Shown: positions 34,781 through 43,968, counted from the stretch's first letter. The stretch: DNA of 64,000 nucleotides from Catenovulum sp. 2E275 (GCF_025515275.1 NZ_JAOPFU010000012.1:1-64000), one strand, 5' to 3'. The notes: a model not told the origin generated them from the sequence alone. Made by a program: numbers and translations.

Positions 34781-36337
34781 GTGCAGAACAAAATTAAACA
34801 AATAGCCATTGTTGGTGGTGGTACTGCTGGCTGGTTAACAGCGGGTATTCTTGCATCTAGGCTACGTACTCGTATCAACAATGGTGATATTGCTGTGACC
34901 TTGTGTGAGTCACCTAATATACCAACGGTTGGTGTTGGTGAAGGTACATGGCCAACTATGCCTTCGACATTAAAAGCTATGGGTATATCCGAAACTGAGT
35001 TTATTCGGGAGTGCGATGCAGCGTTTAAACAAGGCTCAAAATTTGTTAACTGGGGTCAAGAGGAGGGTGATGTACCTCAATATTATTATCATCCATTTGA
35101 TGTGCCTATCGCGGCATTTGAAGGTTTATTACCAGAATACTGGTTAACGAACCCAGACATGGGGTCACTCGCTAAAATATTTTCAGTACAAGAGGCTTTG
35201 TGTGAAAACTTTAAAGCACCAAAAAATATCACCCATGCTGAATATGCTCATGCAGCAAATTATGGTTACCATTTAGATGCGGGGAAATTTGCCAAACTAC
35301 TGCAAAAACACTGTACCGAAAAACTCTCGGTTAAGCATATATTAGCCGATGTAACAGAGGTGGAGTTGGCAACCGATGGTAGTATAGATTCCGTCATTTT
35401 AGATCAAGGTCGTACGCTCTCTGCGGATTTATTTATTGACTGTACCGGATTTAAATCATTGTTATTAGGTCAAGCACTTGATATTAAATTTAAGCCAGTG
35501 TCAGATGTTTTATTTGCCGATACAGCCATTGCGACTCAAGTTCAGTATCCAGATAACAATATGCAAATTAAACCTTATACTCAGTCTACTGCGCAAACTG
35601 CGGGTTGGATTTGGGACATTGGTTTATCAAGTCGCCGTGGGGTTGGGCATGTATTTTCGAGCAAACACATCTCAGCTCAGCAAGCACAAGCTGAATTAGA
35701 GCAATACATTATTGCTTCAGGGGCTGATACAAGCGAATTAAATTTCCGAAAAATTGATTTTAATTCAGGCTATAGAGAAAAGTTTTGGCATAAAAATTGT
35801 GTAGCCGTTGGTCTATCGGCTGGATTTTTAGAGCCACTTGAAGCTTCTGCTTTGGTACTGGTGGAATTGTCAGCTGCCATGATTGCCGAGCAATTACCCC
35901 CTACAATCAACACCTTATCTATTGTTGAAAAAAGGTTTAATCAAAAATTTCACTACCGTTGGCAACGTGCTATCGATTTTCTCAAACTGCACTATATTTT
36001 AAGTCAACGGCAAACACAGTTTTGGCAAGACAACAGAGCAGAAACATCGATTCCGTCTAGTTTACAAGAATTGATGTTGTTATGGCAGCATCAAGTGCCT
36101 AAAGTGTCAGACTTTGAAGCAACAGGAGAGCTGTTTCAAGCGCCAAGTTTTCAATTTGTATTGTATGGCACTCATTTCAGAACCGAGCCAGTGTACAACT
36201 TGTCGCCAGCCGAAGTCGAATTTATGCAACATCAGGTTATAAAAAACCAAAAAAGCACAGATAACCTGTTAACTCAATTACCTGACCATCGCAGTTTAAT
36301 CAATAAAATTAAGCAGTATGGGTTAGCAAAAGTTTAG
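34781..36337 (+). CDS. Flavin-dependent tryptophan-halogenase-like protein 1
   Basis: 518 residues from GTG 34781 (ggggttacag upstream; a TTG at 34769 is possible). FAD-binding GGGTAGW (12-18). GVGEGTWPTM replaces the usual GVGEAT. By alignment from memory to PrnA, the catalytic Lys79 is kept as Lys83 (AAFKQGSKF) and Glu346 as Glu354 (EPLEAS), but Ser347 is Ala355 and the WxWxIP motif reads WIWDIG (276-281). Such proteins are common beside TonB receptors in Alteromonas, Xanthomonas and Caulobacter relatives, and some of them halogenate indoles. Here a modified activity, perhaps oxygenation, is possible. Followed by SapC 19 bases downstream; a paralogue lies at 42415-43968. Confidence 0.85.
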   Translation: MQNKIKQIAIVGGGTAGWLTAGILASRLRTRINNGDIAVTLCESPNIPTVGVGEGTWPTMPSTLKAMGISETEFIRECDAAFKQGSKFVNWGQEEGDVPQYYYHPFDVPIAAFEGLLPEYWLTNPDMGSLAKIFSVQEALCENFKAPKNITHAEYAHAANYGYHLDAGKFAKLLQKHCTEKLSVKHILADVTEVELATDGSIDSVILDQGRTLSADLFIDCTGFKSLLLGQALDIKFKPVSDVLFADTAIATQVQYPDNNMQIKPYTQSTAQTAGWIWDIGLSSRRGVGHVFSSKHISAQQAQAELEQYIIASGADTSELNFRKIDFNSGYREKFWHKNCVAVGLSAGFLEPLEASALVLVELSAAMIAEQLPPTINTLSIVEKRFNQKFHYRWQRAIDFLKLHYILSQRQTQFWQDNRAETSIPSSLQELMLLWQHQVPKVSDFEATGELFQAPSFQFVLYGTHFRTEPVYNLSPAEVEFMQHQVIKNQKSTDNLLTQLPDHRSLINKIKQYGLAKV

Positions 36338-36356
36338 ATTGTAGAGAGGTTGAATT

Positions 36357-37064
36357 ATGGCAGCACAAGTAGAACTGTTGGATAAACAAAAACATCAGCA
36401 GATTAAAATTAAAACTGGCAACATGGATACACCAGAAAATCGAGTGAATGCCGCTTTGGTTGTGGTTACCGAGCTCAGCACACTTATTCACGAATACCCA
36501 ATATTTGCTACAAAACATCCAAATACCGGGCAATTTCAGCTTGTCGCAATTTTAGGTTTTAGCCCTAAGCAGAATTTATATCTGCACGGCGAGCAATGGC
36601 GTGCCACCTATTTACCTCTGGATATAATGCGTAGACCTTTTAGCGCCATGATCGAAAATGATGATTTTAGTGCGGGAAGAATAGCAATAGATGTTAATCA
36701 TCCTTGGGTGAACACTCAAACAGGTGAAGCGTTATTTACGGCAGAGGGTAAAGCGACAGAGTTCTTACAGCGGATGCAAAATACATTTGCCGGATTATTA
36801 GCTGGTACACAGCGCACTCAGCAGATATTAAATGTTGCCGCAGAACATAAGTTATTAACCAGTATAAACCTAGAAGTAGAGCTGAAAAATGGTGAAAAAA
36901 CCGGCATTAATGGTTTATACGCGGTCGATACAGACGCATTAAAGAACTTATCCGGTGATGGGTTAGCTACTTGTCACAAGGCGAGTGTTTTGGAAGTGTG
37001 TCATTTGTTGTTAAGTTCGGGAGCTCATATACAAAAGCTCATTAAATGGGCTGACGAAGCTTAA
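36357..37064 (+). CDS. SapC family protein 1
   Basis: 235 residues matching SapC-type proteins: an N-terminal basic HQQIKIKTG stretch, an ELSTLIHEYPIFATKHPNTGQFQLVAILGF core and a second GLYAVD core near 205. The family was named after an S-layer operon gene of Campylobacter but its biochemical role is unknown. It recurs beside TonB receptors and halogenase-like proteins in marine gammaproteobacteria. Ribosome site gagagg and ATG 36357. No signal peptide, so cytoplasmic. Paralogue at 41708-42406 (shared pattern: Q..IKTG, YLPL.I.R.PF, INGLYAV/IDGLYQV). Confidence 0.8.
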   Translation: MAAQVELLDKQKHQQIKIKTGNMDTPENRVNAALVVVTELSTLIHEYPIFATKHPNTGQFQLVAILGFSPKQNLYLHGEQWRATYLPLDIMRRPFSAMIENDDFSAGRIAIDVNHPWVNTQTGEALFTAEGKATEFLQRMQNTFAGLLAGTQRTQQILNVAAEHKLLTSINLEVELKNGEKTGINGLYAVDTDALKNLSGDGLATCHKASVLEVCHLLLSSGAHIQKLIKWADEA

Positions 37065-37083
37065 TTGAGTCAAGTCTCCAATA

Positions 37084-37112
37084 AAAAGCAGGTTGGCAGT
37101 CCGCTAACCTGC
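37084..37112. other. Hairpin downstream of SapC
   Basis: GCAGGTTGGC pairs with GCTAACCTGC (one wobble). The A tract lies 5' on the plus strand, so it would act as a T-tailed terminator only for minus-strand transcripts. On the plus strand it may still protect the SapC mRNA end. Confidence 0.4.
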
Positions 37113-37210
37113 TGCTGCAGCGTTTAAACTTTCCTCCGCAATATTCATTTCCATTGATAGATCAATTTGCTCTGGTGAAAAAGAGTAGGCCTCCTCGTAA
37201 CTATAATTTT

Positions 37211-37249
37211 TTTATTTTTATATGAATATTCTATTCATATAAAAATAAA
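37211..37249. repeat. Perfect AT-rich inverted repeat
   Basis: TTTATTTTTATATGAATA, loop TTC, then its exact complement: 18-bp stem with only A/T except one G/C pair. It sits about 70 bases before the PhyH start and just upstream of the operator motif. Confidence 0.7.
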
Positions 37250-37278
37250 GCTTGCTTGGGCTTTGTGTTTGTGTAAAT

Positions 37279-37290
37279 ATTGTTGACAAT
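37279..37290. promoter_or_regulatory. Operator-like motif before PhyH gene
   Basis: ATTGTTGACAAT, 27 bases before the ATG with gaggtgtgtt in between; same placement as at 18024. Confidence 0.55.
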
Positions 37291-37317
37291 TAAATGTTGT
37301 TTTAACTGAGGTGTGTT

Positions 37318-38085
37318 ATGAGTGCAATTTCTTTAACTGAAAAACAAATGGAAGATTTCAACCGTGATGGGTATGTAATCGCCCGCGGCTATTTCAATAT
37401 GGCTGAGATCGAAAAATTACAAGCAAAAGCCTTTAGTGATGATTCGCTATACGACAGAGCTTGGAATAAAAAAGATGGCAGCGGAGCTGTGAGTAAAGTT
37501 TGTTTATGGCAAAAAACGGGTGACGACTTGTATAGCATGTTTTCCAGAAGCCGTCGTTTGGTTGATTCGTGTGAAAAACTGATTGGTGAGCCAACTTACC
37601 ACACCAGCACTAAAATTATGATGAAAGAACCATTTGTTGGTGGGGCGTGGGAATGGCATCAAGATTTTGGTTATTGGCATCAAGACAATTTAATGCTTTA
37701 TCCAAAAGCCATTAGCTGCATGGTCGCTATTAACAAAGCGACAATCGAAAATGGTTGTTTACAAGTTTTAAAAGGTTCACACCATTTGGGTCGGCTAGAT
37801 CATAGCAAAACTGGTGATCAAAAAGGTGCCGATCTTAAGTTTGTTGAAGAAGCGATGAAATATCACGAGTTGGTGAATGTTGAGTTAGAGCCGGGTGATG
37901 TATTGTTTTTCCATTGCAACTTATTACACAAATCAAACCAAAACCGTTCGAAAGATCCTCGTTGGTCGATGATCTCTGCTTATAACGCAATAAGCAATCA
38001 AGCTTTTGCCGACAACGAAGCTGTTTATTATCCCCTAGAACGTGTTGATGATGATGCAATTTTAAATTGGCAAGAAAGCCAATAA
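37318..38085 (+). CDS. PhyH-family Fe(II)/2-oxoglutarate dioxygenase
   Basis: 255 residues of the phytanoyl-CoA dioxygenase family, enzymes that hydroxylate C-H bonds using iron and 2-oxoglutarate. The iron triad is complete: His114 and Asp116 (WHQD) and His204 (LLHKS), with Arg215 (DPRWS) placed to hold 2-oxoglutarate. No signal peptide, so cytoplasmic. ATG 37318 has gaggtg upstream and a regulon motif 27 bases before it. The next gene is a lyase-like propeller. The pair may hydroxylate and cleave a substituent such as a methyl ether. The substrate is unknown; involvement in algal sugar modification is inferred from context. Confidence 0.85.
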   Translation: MSAISLTEKQMEDFNRDGYVIARGYFNMAEIEKLQAKAFSDDSLYDRAWNKKDGSGAVSKVCLWQKTGDDLYSMFSRSRRLVDSCEKLIGEPTYHTSTKIMMKEPFVGGAWEWHQDFGYWHQDNLMLYPKAISCMVAINKATIENGCLQVLKGSHHLGRLDHSKTGDQKGADLKFVEEAMKYHELVNVELEPGDVLFFHCNLLHKSNQNRSKDPRWSMISAYNAISNQAFADNEAVYYPLERVDDDAILNWQESQ

Positions 38086-38109
38086 ACGCAAATTATCAAT
38101 TTCTATACA

Positions 38110-38140
38110 GCCGCCGATAGAGCTCCTCTAGGCGGCTTGT
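38110..38140 (+). terminator. Hairpin between PhyH and propeller genes
   Basis: AGCCGCC pairs with GGCGGCT, with an inner TAGAG/CTCTA stem, followed by TGTTTGTTTT. It may only partly separate the two genes, since no new promoter is evident before 38170. Confidence 0.6.
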
Positions 38141-38169
38141 TTGTTTTATAAACTCAGGATAATAACCAG

Positions 38170-39255
38170 ATGAATAACAGTGCAACATTAAAGATTTCTG
38201 ATGATTTAGACGGAAAAACATTCGGTGCTGCAGGTTTTGAATACACACTTGATGCCAATTGGGGCAAGTTAGATTCAAAACAATATCCAGTAGAAAATTG
38301 CCATGATTTAGCAATTGATTCGAAAGGGCGGATTATTCTAGTTACGGATAATGTGCAAAATAACTTTTTAGTTTATAACCAAGCAGGTGAGTTACTCGAT
38401 AGTTTTGGTACTGAATTTCCTGGTGCACATGCGCTGAAAATTCGCCAAGAAGATGATGGCGAGTTTATGTATGTGGTTGACAGCGGCTGGAAATTAAATC
38501 GTGATTGGGACGGTGTATCTATCAATGAATGGGACTCGCCGCGTAACAAAGTTATCGCACAAGCTGGCTTTATTGCTAAATTGAATATGCGTGGTGATAT
38601 TTTGTTTACTATTGGCCATCCACAAACAATAGGTATTTATACACCTGATATGCCTTTTAGGCCGACTGACATCGCCATAGCTGATAACGGTGATATTTAT
38701 GTGACTGATGGTTATGGCTCAGATTATGTCATTCAGTATGACAAACAAGGGCGTTATATTCGTCATTGGGGCGGCCACGACAACCAAGAGCAAAATCTCA
38801 ATTTGTGCAACACCCATGGTATTGAAATTGATAAACGCAACCCTGACAAACCAATGTTAATGATAAGCTCCAGAGCTGAATGTGCGTTTAAATTTTTTAC
38901 CTTAGAGGGTGAGTATGTCGACACACTTTATGTACCTGGCGCTTGGGTTGGGCGTCCGGTTTTTCATGGTGAGCATTTTTATGTGCCAGTATGTTGGTCT
39001 GATATTGATGGTAAAAACCAAGACGATTCAGGTTTTATCAGCATCTTTGATAAAAATAATCAGGTTGTGGCAAACATAGGTGCTGAACAACCAGTTTACC
39101 TAGAGGGGCAATTGCAGCCAATGAAAACCAACTGGCAACTATTTAATCATTGCCATGGCTTGTGTATTGATGATGAAGGTAATTTATATGTCGGCCAGTG
39201 GCGAGCGCATAACTCTTATCCTATTAAACTGCTAAACAAGACTAAAAATAACTAA
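38170..39255 (+). CDS. PAL-like NHL beta-propeller protein
   Basis: 361 residues, no signal peptide. A six-bladed NHL-type propeller with close resemblance to peptidyl-alpha-hydroxyglycine alpha-amidating lyase (PAL): FRPTDIAIADNGDIYVTDGY, then QYDKQGRYIRHWG, mirrors the PAL pattern around its catalytic Tyr (kept in DGYGSDY). Histidines at blade starts (NCHDLAID, GAHALKI, NTHGIEID, HCHGLCID) could hold the Zn ion that PAL uses. PAL breaks the C-N bond of a hydroxylated glycine; here the partner is the PhyH dioxygenase upstream. A lyase acting on a hydroxylated intermediate is therefore a reasonable guess, but it could also be a lactonase-like or binding propeller. Followed by a terminator. 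Confidence 0.65.
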   Translation: MNNSATLKISDDLDGKTFGAAGFEYTLDANWGKLDSKQYPVENCHDLAIDSKGRIILVTDNVQNNFLVYNQAGELLDSFGTEFPGAHALKIRQEDDGEFMYVVDSGWKLNRDWDGVSINEWDSPRNKVIAQAGFIAKLNMRGDILFTIGHPQTIGIYTPDMPFRPTDIAIADNGDIYVTDGYGSDYVIQYDKQGRYIRHWGGHDNQEQNLNLCNTHGIEIDKRNPDKPMLMISSRAECAFKFFTLEGEYVDTLYVPGAWVGRPVFHGEHFYVPVCWSDIDGKNQDDSGFISIFDKNNQVVANIGAEQPVYLEGQLQPMKTNWQLFNHCHGLCIDDEGNLYVGQWRAHNSYPIKLLNKTKNN

Positions 39256-39276
39256 GGGCGTGCGCGCCCTTAGTTA
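39254..39276. terminator. Bidirectional terminator
   Basis: CTAAGGGCG-TGCG-CGCCCTTAG, perfect 9-bp stem followed by TTATAAAT, between convergent genes. It overlaps the propeller stop codon. Confidence 0.75.
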
Positions 39277-39290
39277 TAAATCAGCACAAA

Positions 39291-41630
39291 TTATTTTTTG
39301 TATGCAGGGTTGTCGAAGTCACCGTTGAAACGTTTTTCATAGACAGTCGACATAAAGGATTTAATTGCATCTACCATTTCTGGATATGGAATATCCGTTC
39401 CTGCGACAAATCCAACATTGTAGGGTTCGCCGTCAAACGCACGACCAGTTAATGGCGAATCTATATATTGGAACCAATGTGCACCAACCATGTTCGGATG
39501 AGCGGCTACGCTGGTAATATAGTCTAGATACATCTTCGCTCTGTCTTTATGATCATGTGCTTGCACTAAACCTGCATGAAATACACCCGTATCTGTGGTT
39601 GAACCAATATGGAACTCACCAATTACTACAGGTAAATCAAACTCGGTTAAAAAGCCCCATTCTTCAGGTTGAACACCTTCTTCATAAATGTTGAACGACA
39701 ATACATCTGAGTATTTAACCGAAGCTTTAATGGTTTCTTTTGGCATACCAAAGTTTGCCATACGCGCGCCCATATATAAGTGGTTTGGCAAGGCTTCTGC
39801 TAAAGTGTCATGAACCACTTTAAAATAACGATCAGATAAAGCTTCAAGCATATAAGATAAATCAGCCACTAATTCCCCAGAATACGGTGCATGTAAATGC
39901 ACACCTTGTTCTATGTTTGCCCAGCTATCTGCTTGAAAATTCCACGCTTGGTTAAGCTGGTTAATGCTGCCATATTTACCTTTTAAATATTCAGTAAAAT
40001 AAGTTTTCGCAGGGCTTTCAGCATTGTTTACGGTTAATGTTGATAAGATTACCCCGTATTTTTGGGCAACTGTACCTTCTGGCAGTCCCCAACTTTTTTC
40101 ATTATCGATAAAGATACCTGCACACCATGGTGAGCCTTTAATTTCTTCGGCTATTACATCAATGGTGATTTTTGCACGGCGGACAAATTCAGGATCAAAT
40201 GGATCAGGTAAAGGTGCCCAAACATCATGTTCAGATTTTAACGTTTTAAAATCACCGATAATCCAACCATTAGCAAAATAAGGTACTTGCTCATTCGGAT
40301 AAAATGCCGGATCAACCCAATTACCAAATGAAGTGAATCCCCAGTTATTCATACGATCTAACGTCACTTGTTGCCAAGTTTGTTCAAAGTTTTCACCGTA
40401 ACGTCTTTCTAAATTAGCCCGATAAAAACTAAAAGTTTCACCTGAAGTTAATGGGCCTTTATGTACTTCACGCCGATAGCTATAGTGTTTAGCCATAGGA
40501 TCGTCATAACTTGGTAACCAAGTAAACATGTTATTGCGTAGCTCTGATGCAACAAAACGCGTTTTTCTAACCTCGTCTGACACTTGCACTATGCCCATAG
40601 AGTCTTCTGGTGTTACTCGAGTTGGGTCAATATATCGCACTGAGTCATCTTTAAAATCAACCCCGGTCAAAGTGGTTAAATTAGCCATACGTACATTAGC
40701 TGGGCCATGTGAGAAAAAGATATGGCCTTCAGGGTCGACCATCCACCAACGGCCATCAATTTTTTCTGTTCTAAAATAGCCAGTCGCTTTCAGTTTAGGG
40801 CCATCTTTCCAACCGCCGTATTTAGAGCGATTGGCCATTAATCCACCTTTGGCCAGCTCGGCAAGTTCTTTATCGGCAACTGCTTTAAGCTGTTCAGCAG
40901 AGTTCACTTTAATTGGAAAGTTTTGTTTAGCATTTTGACCAAATTCATCAGCCAAACCGACTAGATAACTGTCATTGTATTCAGGGTTTTTACGTAAACG
41001 TAAATTTGTAACTTCAATTTGTTTGTCGTGTAAATTACCGCGCACAAACAAGGCGACTTCGGTAATGCGGCTTAAATCAAGTTTTTTACCAAAACGGGTA
41101 ACAAACATTTCTTCGTCGGTTTGCCATGGATAAGGTTTTTCACGAATACCTGCATTGGTATCAACAAACTTACCTTTAATAATTGAAAAGTAGGTGCCTT
41201 GTTCTCCTTTAGCTAAGTTAGCAGCTCGGTTTAATGAACGCGCACGGCTACCGGTAATTTCCATATCTTCTTTGACACCAGCTTCGTCGGTTAACGACAG
41301 GTAAATTTGAATTGACTCATCAGATAAGTTTTTGATATCAACCGCTAAGTTAAATTCGTCAAATTTAGACCAGTCCCAAGGTGTGTCAGGGTGAAATTTA
41401 ACCGATGGACGGTAGTGATCACTCTGGTAACTGACTCTCACTGAGTTATTCAACAGCTGAGTTTGAGCCCCCCAACTGGCAATATCCACTTTGGAATCTG
41501 CACTGCCATTCCAAATAACAGCCAGCGCTTGTTCTGGTTGTGCTTGAGTTATTTTCACTTCGGACTTTTTGCTATTACAAGCTGATAGCAATATTGCAGA
41601 TAGGATGGCTGCAATTGGGAGTTTACGCAT
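39291..41630 (-). CDS. GH50 beta-agarase 2, lipoprotein
   Basis: 779 residues; lipoprotein signal LLSACNSKK. CBM-like N-terminal sandwich (about 35-215, including WDWSKFDEFNLAVDI), then the catalytic barrel starting NRSKYGGWKDGPKL. Catalytic Glu511 (FIDNEKSWG) and Glu672 (VIGEFHIG). Differs from the other three copies in several loops: SEHDVWAPLPDPFDP replaces SSGNDYWG, and ADLSYMLEALSDRYF is distinctive. This suggests a different subsite preference, for example tolerance of substituted galactose. Last gene of the minus-strand unit TonB receptor-halogenase-SapC-GH50, 77 bases after SapC, ending at the shared terminator. Confidence 0.92.
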   Translation of the reverse strand: MRKLPIAAILSAILLSACNSKKSEVKITQAQPEQALAVIWNGSADSKVDIASWGAQTQLLNNSVRVSYQSDHYRPSVKFHPDTPWDWSKFDEFNLAVDIKNLSDESIQIYLSLTDEAGVKEDMEITGSRARSLNRAANLAKGEQGTYFSIIKGKFVDTNAGIREKPYPWQTDEEMFVTRFGKKLDLSRITEVALFVRGNLHDKQIEVTNLRLRKNPEYNDSYLVGLADEFGQNAKQNFPIKVNSAEQLKAVADKELAELAKGGLMANRSKYGGWKDGPKLKATGYFRTEKIDGRWWMVDPEGHIFFSHGPANVRMANLTTLTGVDFKDDSVRYIDPTRVTPEDSMGIVQVSDEVRKTRFVASELRNNMFTWLPSYDDPMAKHYSYRREVHKGPLTSGETFSFYRANLERRYGENFEQTWQQVTLDRMNNWGFTSFGNWVDPAFYPNEQVPYFANGWIIGDFKTLKSEHDVWAPLPDPFDPEFVRRAKITIDVIAEEIKGSPWCAGIFIDNEKSWGLPEGTVAQKYGVILSTLTVNNAESPAKTYFTEYLKGKYGSINQLNQAWNFQADSWANIEQGVHLHAPYSGELVADLSYMLEALSDRYFKVVHDTLAEALPNHLYMGARMANFGMPKETIKASVKYSDVLSFNIYEEGVQPEEWGFLTEFDLPVVIGEFHIGSTTDTGVFHAGLVQAHDHKDRAKMYLDYITSVAAHPNMVGAHWFQYIDSPLTGRAFDGEPYNVGFVAGTDIPYPEMVDAIKSFMSTVYEKRFNGDFDNPAYKK

Positions 41631-41707
41631 TTTCGACCTCTTGTCATGTATAGTGTTGTAAATTTTTTGCTTGATTGACGCTAGCGTTAACTAAGCTTGG
41701 GCTGTAA

Positions 41708-42406
41708 TTAACCTTTGTACCAATTGATCAATTTTTTGAAATTCTCTTGTGACGCCAACAACAAATAACAAGCTTGTAGTGCACCTGTTTTATGGAGATT
41801 AATAATTGATTGTTCGGATAAAGAAGCGAGGCGTTGTCGGCTGACTTGGTACAAACCATCTATTTTTTTTGTTTGTCCGTCCGCCTGTTGAAATTGGAGT
41901 TGGCTCGGCTCAATTAAATCTATGTTTAATAAGGTTTGAATAAAATTTTGATTGCTGGCTAAACTTGACTGCAAAAACTCAACAAGCTTGGCCATTTTTT
42001 GTAAATAATCACTGGGTTGTTGATCATCCAAAAATAGTGCTTCACCAAGCTGATTATCTATTCTTGGGCTGTCAACATTTATCGCTAGGTTTAAACCAGT
42101 GGAATTATTATTGATTTGGTAAATAAAGGGTTGTCTTTGAATATGCAAAGGCAAGTAGTCTTGTCCCCACTGACCACTTTTAATGTATAAATTTTGATTG
42201 GGTTCAAAACCTAATAAAGCATATAAACCAAATTGACCTGTTTCTGTGTCTTTTAAAAAACAAACCGGGTAATGAACTGCTAATTGATTTAACTCGTTTG
42301 CGACAACAGGTACACAGTGAACATTTTCACCAAAATTTTCACCATGGCCTGTTTTAATGCGTATATCTTGATGGCGTTTTCCATCTAATGTTTCAAATGA
42401 TTGCAT
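41708..42406 (-). CDS. SapC family protein 2
   Basis: 232 residues, paralogue of the protein at 36357 with the same landmarks (HQDIRIKTGHGENF, NELNQLAVHYPVCFLKD, QDYLPLHIQRQPF, KIDGLYQVSR). No signal peptide. It begins eight bases after the halogenase-like gene, as in the plus-strand module, so the halogenase-SapC pair is conserved and probably works together. Biochemical role unknown. Confidence 0.78.
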   Translation of the reverse strand: MQSFETLDGKRHQDIRIKTGHGENFGENVHCVPVVANELNQLAVHYPVCFLKDTETGQFGLYALLGFEPNQNLYIKSGQWGQDYLPLHIQRQPFIYQINNNSTGLNLAINVDSPRIDNQLGEALFLDDQQPSDYLQKMAKLVEFLQSSLASNQNFIQTLLNIDLIEPSQLQFQQADGQTKKIDGLYQVSRQRLASLSEQSIINLHKTGALQACYLLLASQENFKKLINWYKG

Positions 42407-42414
42407 AGTTATAC

Positions 42415-43968
42415 CTAAATTTTTTGCAGCCCGAATTTTTTAATTTTTTCAATGAGTTTACGGTTGGGTTCAAGAGTATTGATAAGATGGTCTAGCTGTA
42501 ATTGAATATCGCTGCATTGAGCCAAGAGTAAGTCTTGCTGTTGTTTACTAACTTTAAACGGATAGTCTGTTTTAAAACCCATGCCGTACAAAATATATAA
42601 ATAGCTATCGAGCGGAAACACCTCTATTGCTTGTTCAAAATCATGCACACAAGGATATTGGTATCGCCACAACTCAAGCTGGTTTTGTAATGATTGAGGT
42701 ATGCTCTGTGCTTGTTTAATATCTTGCCAAAATGGCTCGTGTCTTTGATTGAGTATGTAATGCAACTTAAGAAAATCGATGATGCGTTGCCAGCGATACA
42801 AAAATGTTTGATTGAATTTATCTGCCACTAACTGCATAGCGCTTTGATTTGCAGGAAAGTGTTCAGCTAGAGTATTGGCTGACATCTCAATCAGTAATAA
42901 AGCCGAAGCCTCTAGTGGCTCTAAAAAACCAGCTGATAATCCAATTGCGACACAGTTTTTATGCCAAAATTTGCTTAAATGCCCAGGTTTAAATTTAATG
43001 GTTTTGAAAGTGCAGTTGGTGGCATTGCCAGCTGTGTTGTTTATGTAGCTAGCCAATTGTGCTTGGGCATCACAGTCAGAGAGATAATCACTGGCGAATA
43101 CATAACCAACACCTCGGCGGTTTTGTAAGCCAATATCCCAAATCCAACCGGCTGATTGTGCAGTGGAAATTGTCGTTGAAGCAATTGCTTGATCAGTATT
43201 GGCATAATCAACTTGGCAAGCTATGGCTGAGTCGGCACTAAGGATCTTTTTGCACGATTTAAACGGAATTTGATAATGTTTATTAATCAGGAGCCGATTA
43301 AAGCCGGTGCAATCAATAAATAGATCTCCTGACACAAGACCATTTTCTTTAGTCACCACGGCTGAGATAGTGTTTTCTACAGAAGCCTTAACTTCAATCA
43401 CATCGTCTGTTAGCAGTTTTACTCCAAGTTTTTCAACACAATGTTTTTTTATAAAATCAGTAAATAAACCAGCATCTAAATGGTATGCATAGTTGCTAAC
43501 GGACGCATATTCGGGAGTGGTGATGCTTTTAGGTGCCAAACCAAGTTCACATATATAATCTTGTACACAAAAAGCTTTGGAAAAAGCACCTTGTTGGGGT
43601 TGTGCTTGGTGATGCCAAGCGTGCAGTGTATTAAATTGTTCGTCTTCGCCCGCCAACATCAGCGGATGGTAATAAGCATCATTTTTAGCGCCTGAAACCC
43701 AGCCGACAAATTTTGCACCTTGTTTAAATGTTGCATTGCAACTTTTAATAAACTCAGTTTCACTTACGCCAATACTTTTAAGGGTGCGGCGCATGCTTGG
43801 CCAAGTACCTTCACCAACACCAATTGTTTTGATGTTTGGTGATTCAATTAGACTAATTGAAACTTGCCCTGCACATTTGTTTTTCAGCTTGCTGGCTAAT
43901 ATCGCAGCTGTGATCCAACCCGCATTACCACCCCCAACAAGGACAACAGATGAAATAGAATTGTGCAT
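42415..43968 (-). CDS. Flavin-dependent tryptophan-halogenase-like protein 2
   Basis: 517 residues. FAD motif VGGGNAGW (near 11-18), GVGEGTWPSM, catalytic-Lys region ATFKQGAKFVGW, and EPLEASAL as in paralogue 1. WxWxIP is again replaced by WIWDIG. The shared change in two paralogues indicates a stable subfamily and not damage. Long insertion between FAD domain and lid (HAWHHQAQPQQGAFSK) distinguishes it from copy 1. Second gene of the minus-strand receptor operon; 66 bases separate it from the TonB receptor. Confidence 0.85.
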   Translation of the reverse strand: MHNSISSVVLVGGGNAGWITAAILASKLKNKCAGQVSISLIESPNIKTIGVGEGTWPSMRRTLKSIGVSETEFIKSCNATFKQGAKFVGWVSGAKNDAYYHPLMLAGEDEQFNTLHAWHHQAQPQQGAFSKAFCVQDYICELGLAPKSITTPEYASVSNYAYHLDAGLFTDFIKKHCVEKLGVKLLTDDVIEVKASVENTISAVVTKENGLVSGDLFIDCTGFNRLLINKHYQIPFKSCKKILSADSAIACQVDYANTDQAIASTTISTAQSAGWIWDIGLQNRRGVGYVFASDYLSDCDAQAQLASYINNTAGNATNCTFKTIKFKPGHLSKFWHKNCVAIGLSAGFLEPLEASALLLIEMSANTLAEHFPANQSAMQLVADKFNQTFLYRWQRIIDFLKLHYILNQRHEPFWQDIKQAQSIPQSLQNQLELWRYQYPCVHDFEQAIEVFPLDSYLYILYGMGFKTDYPFKVSKQQQDLLLAQCSDIQLQLDHLINTLEPNRKLIEKIKKFGLQKI

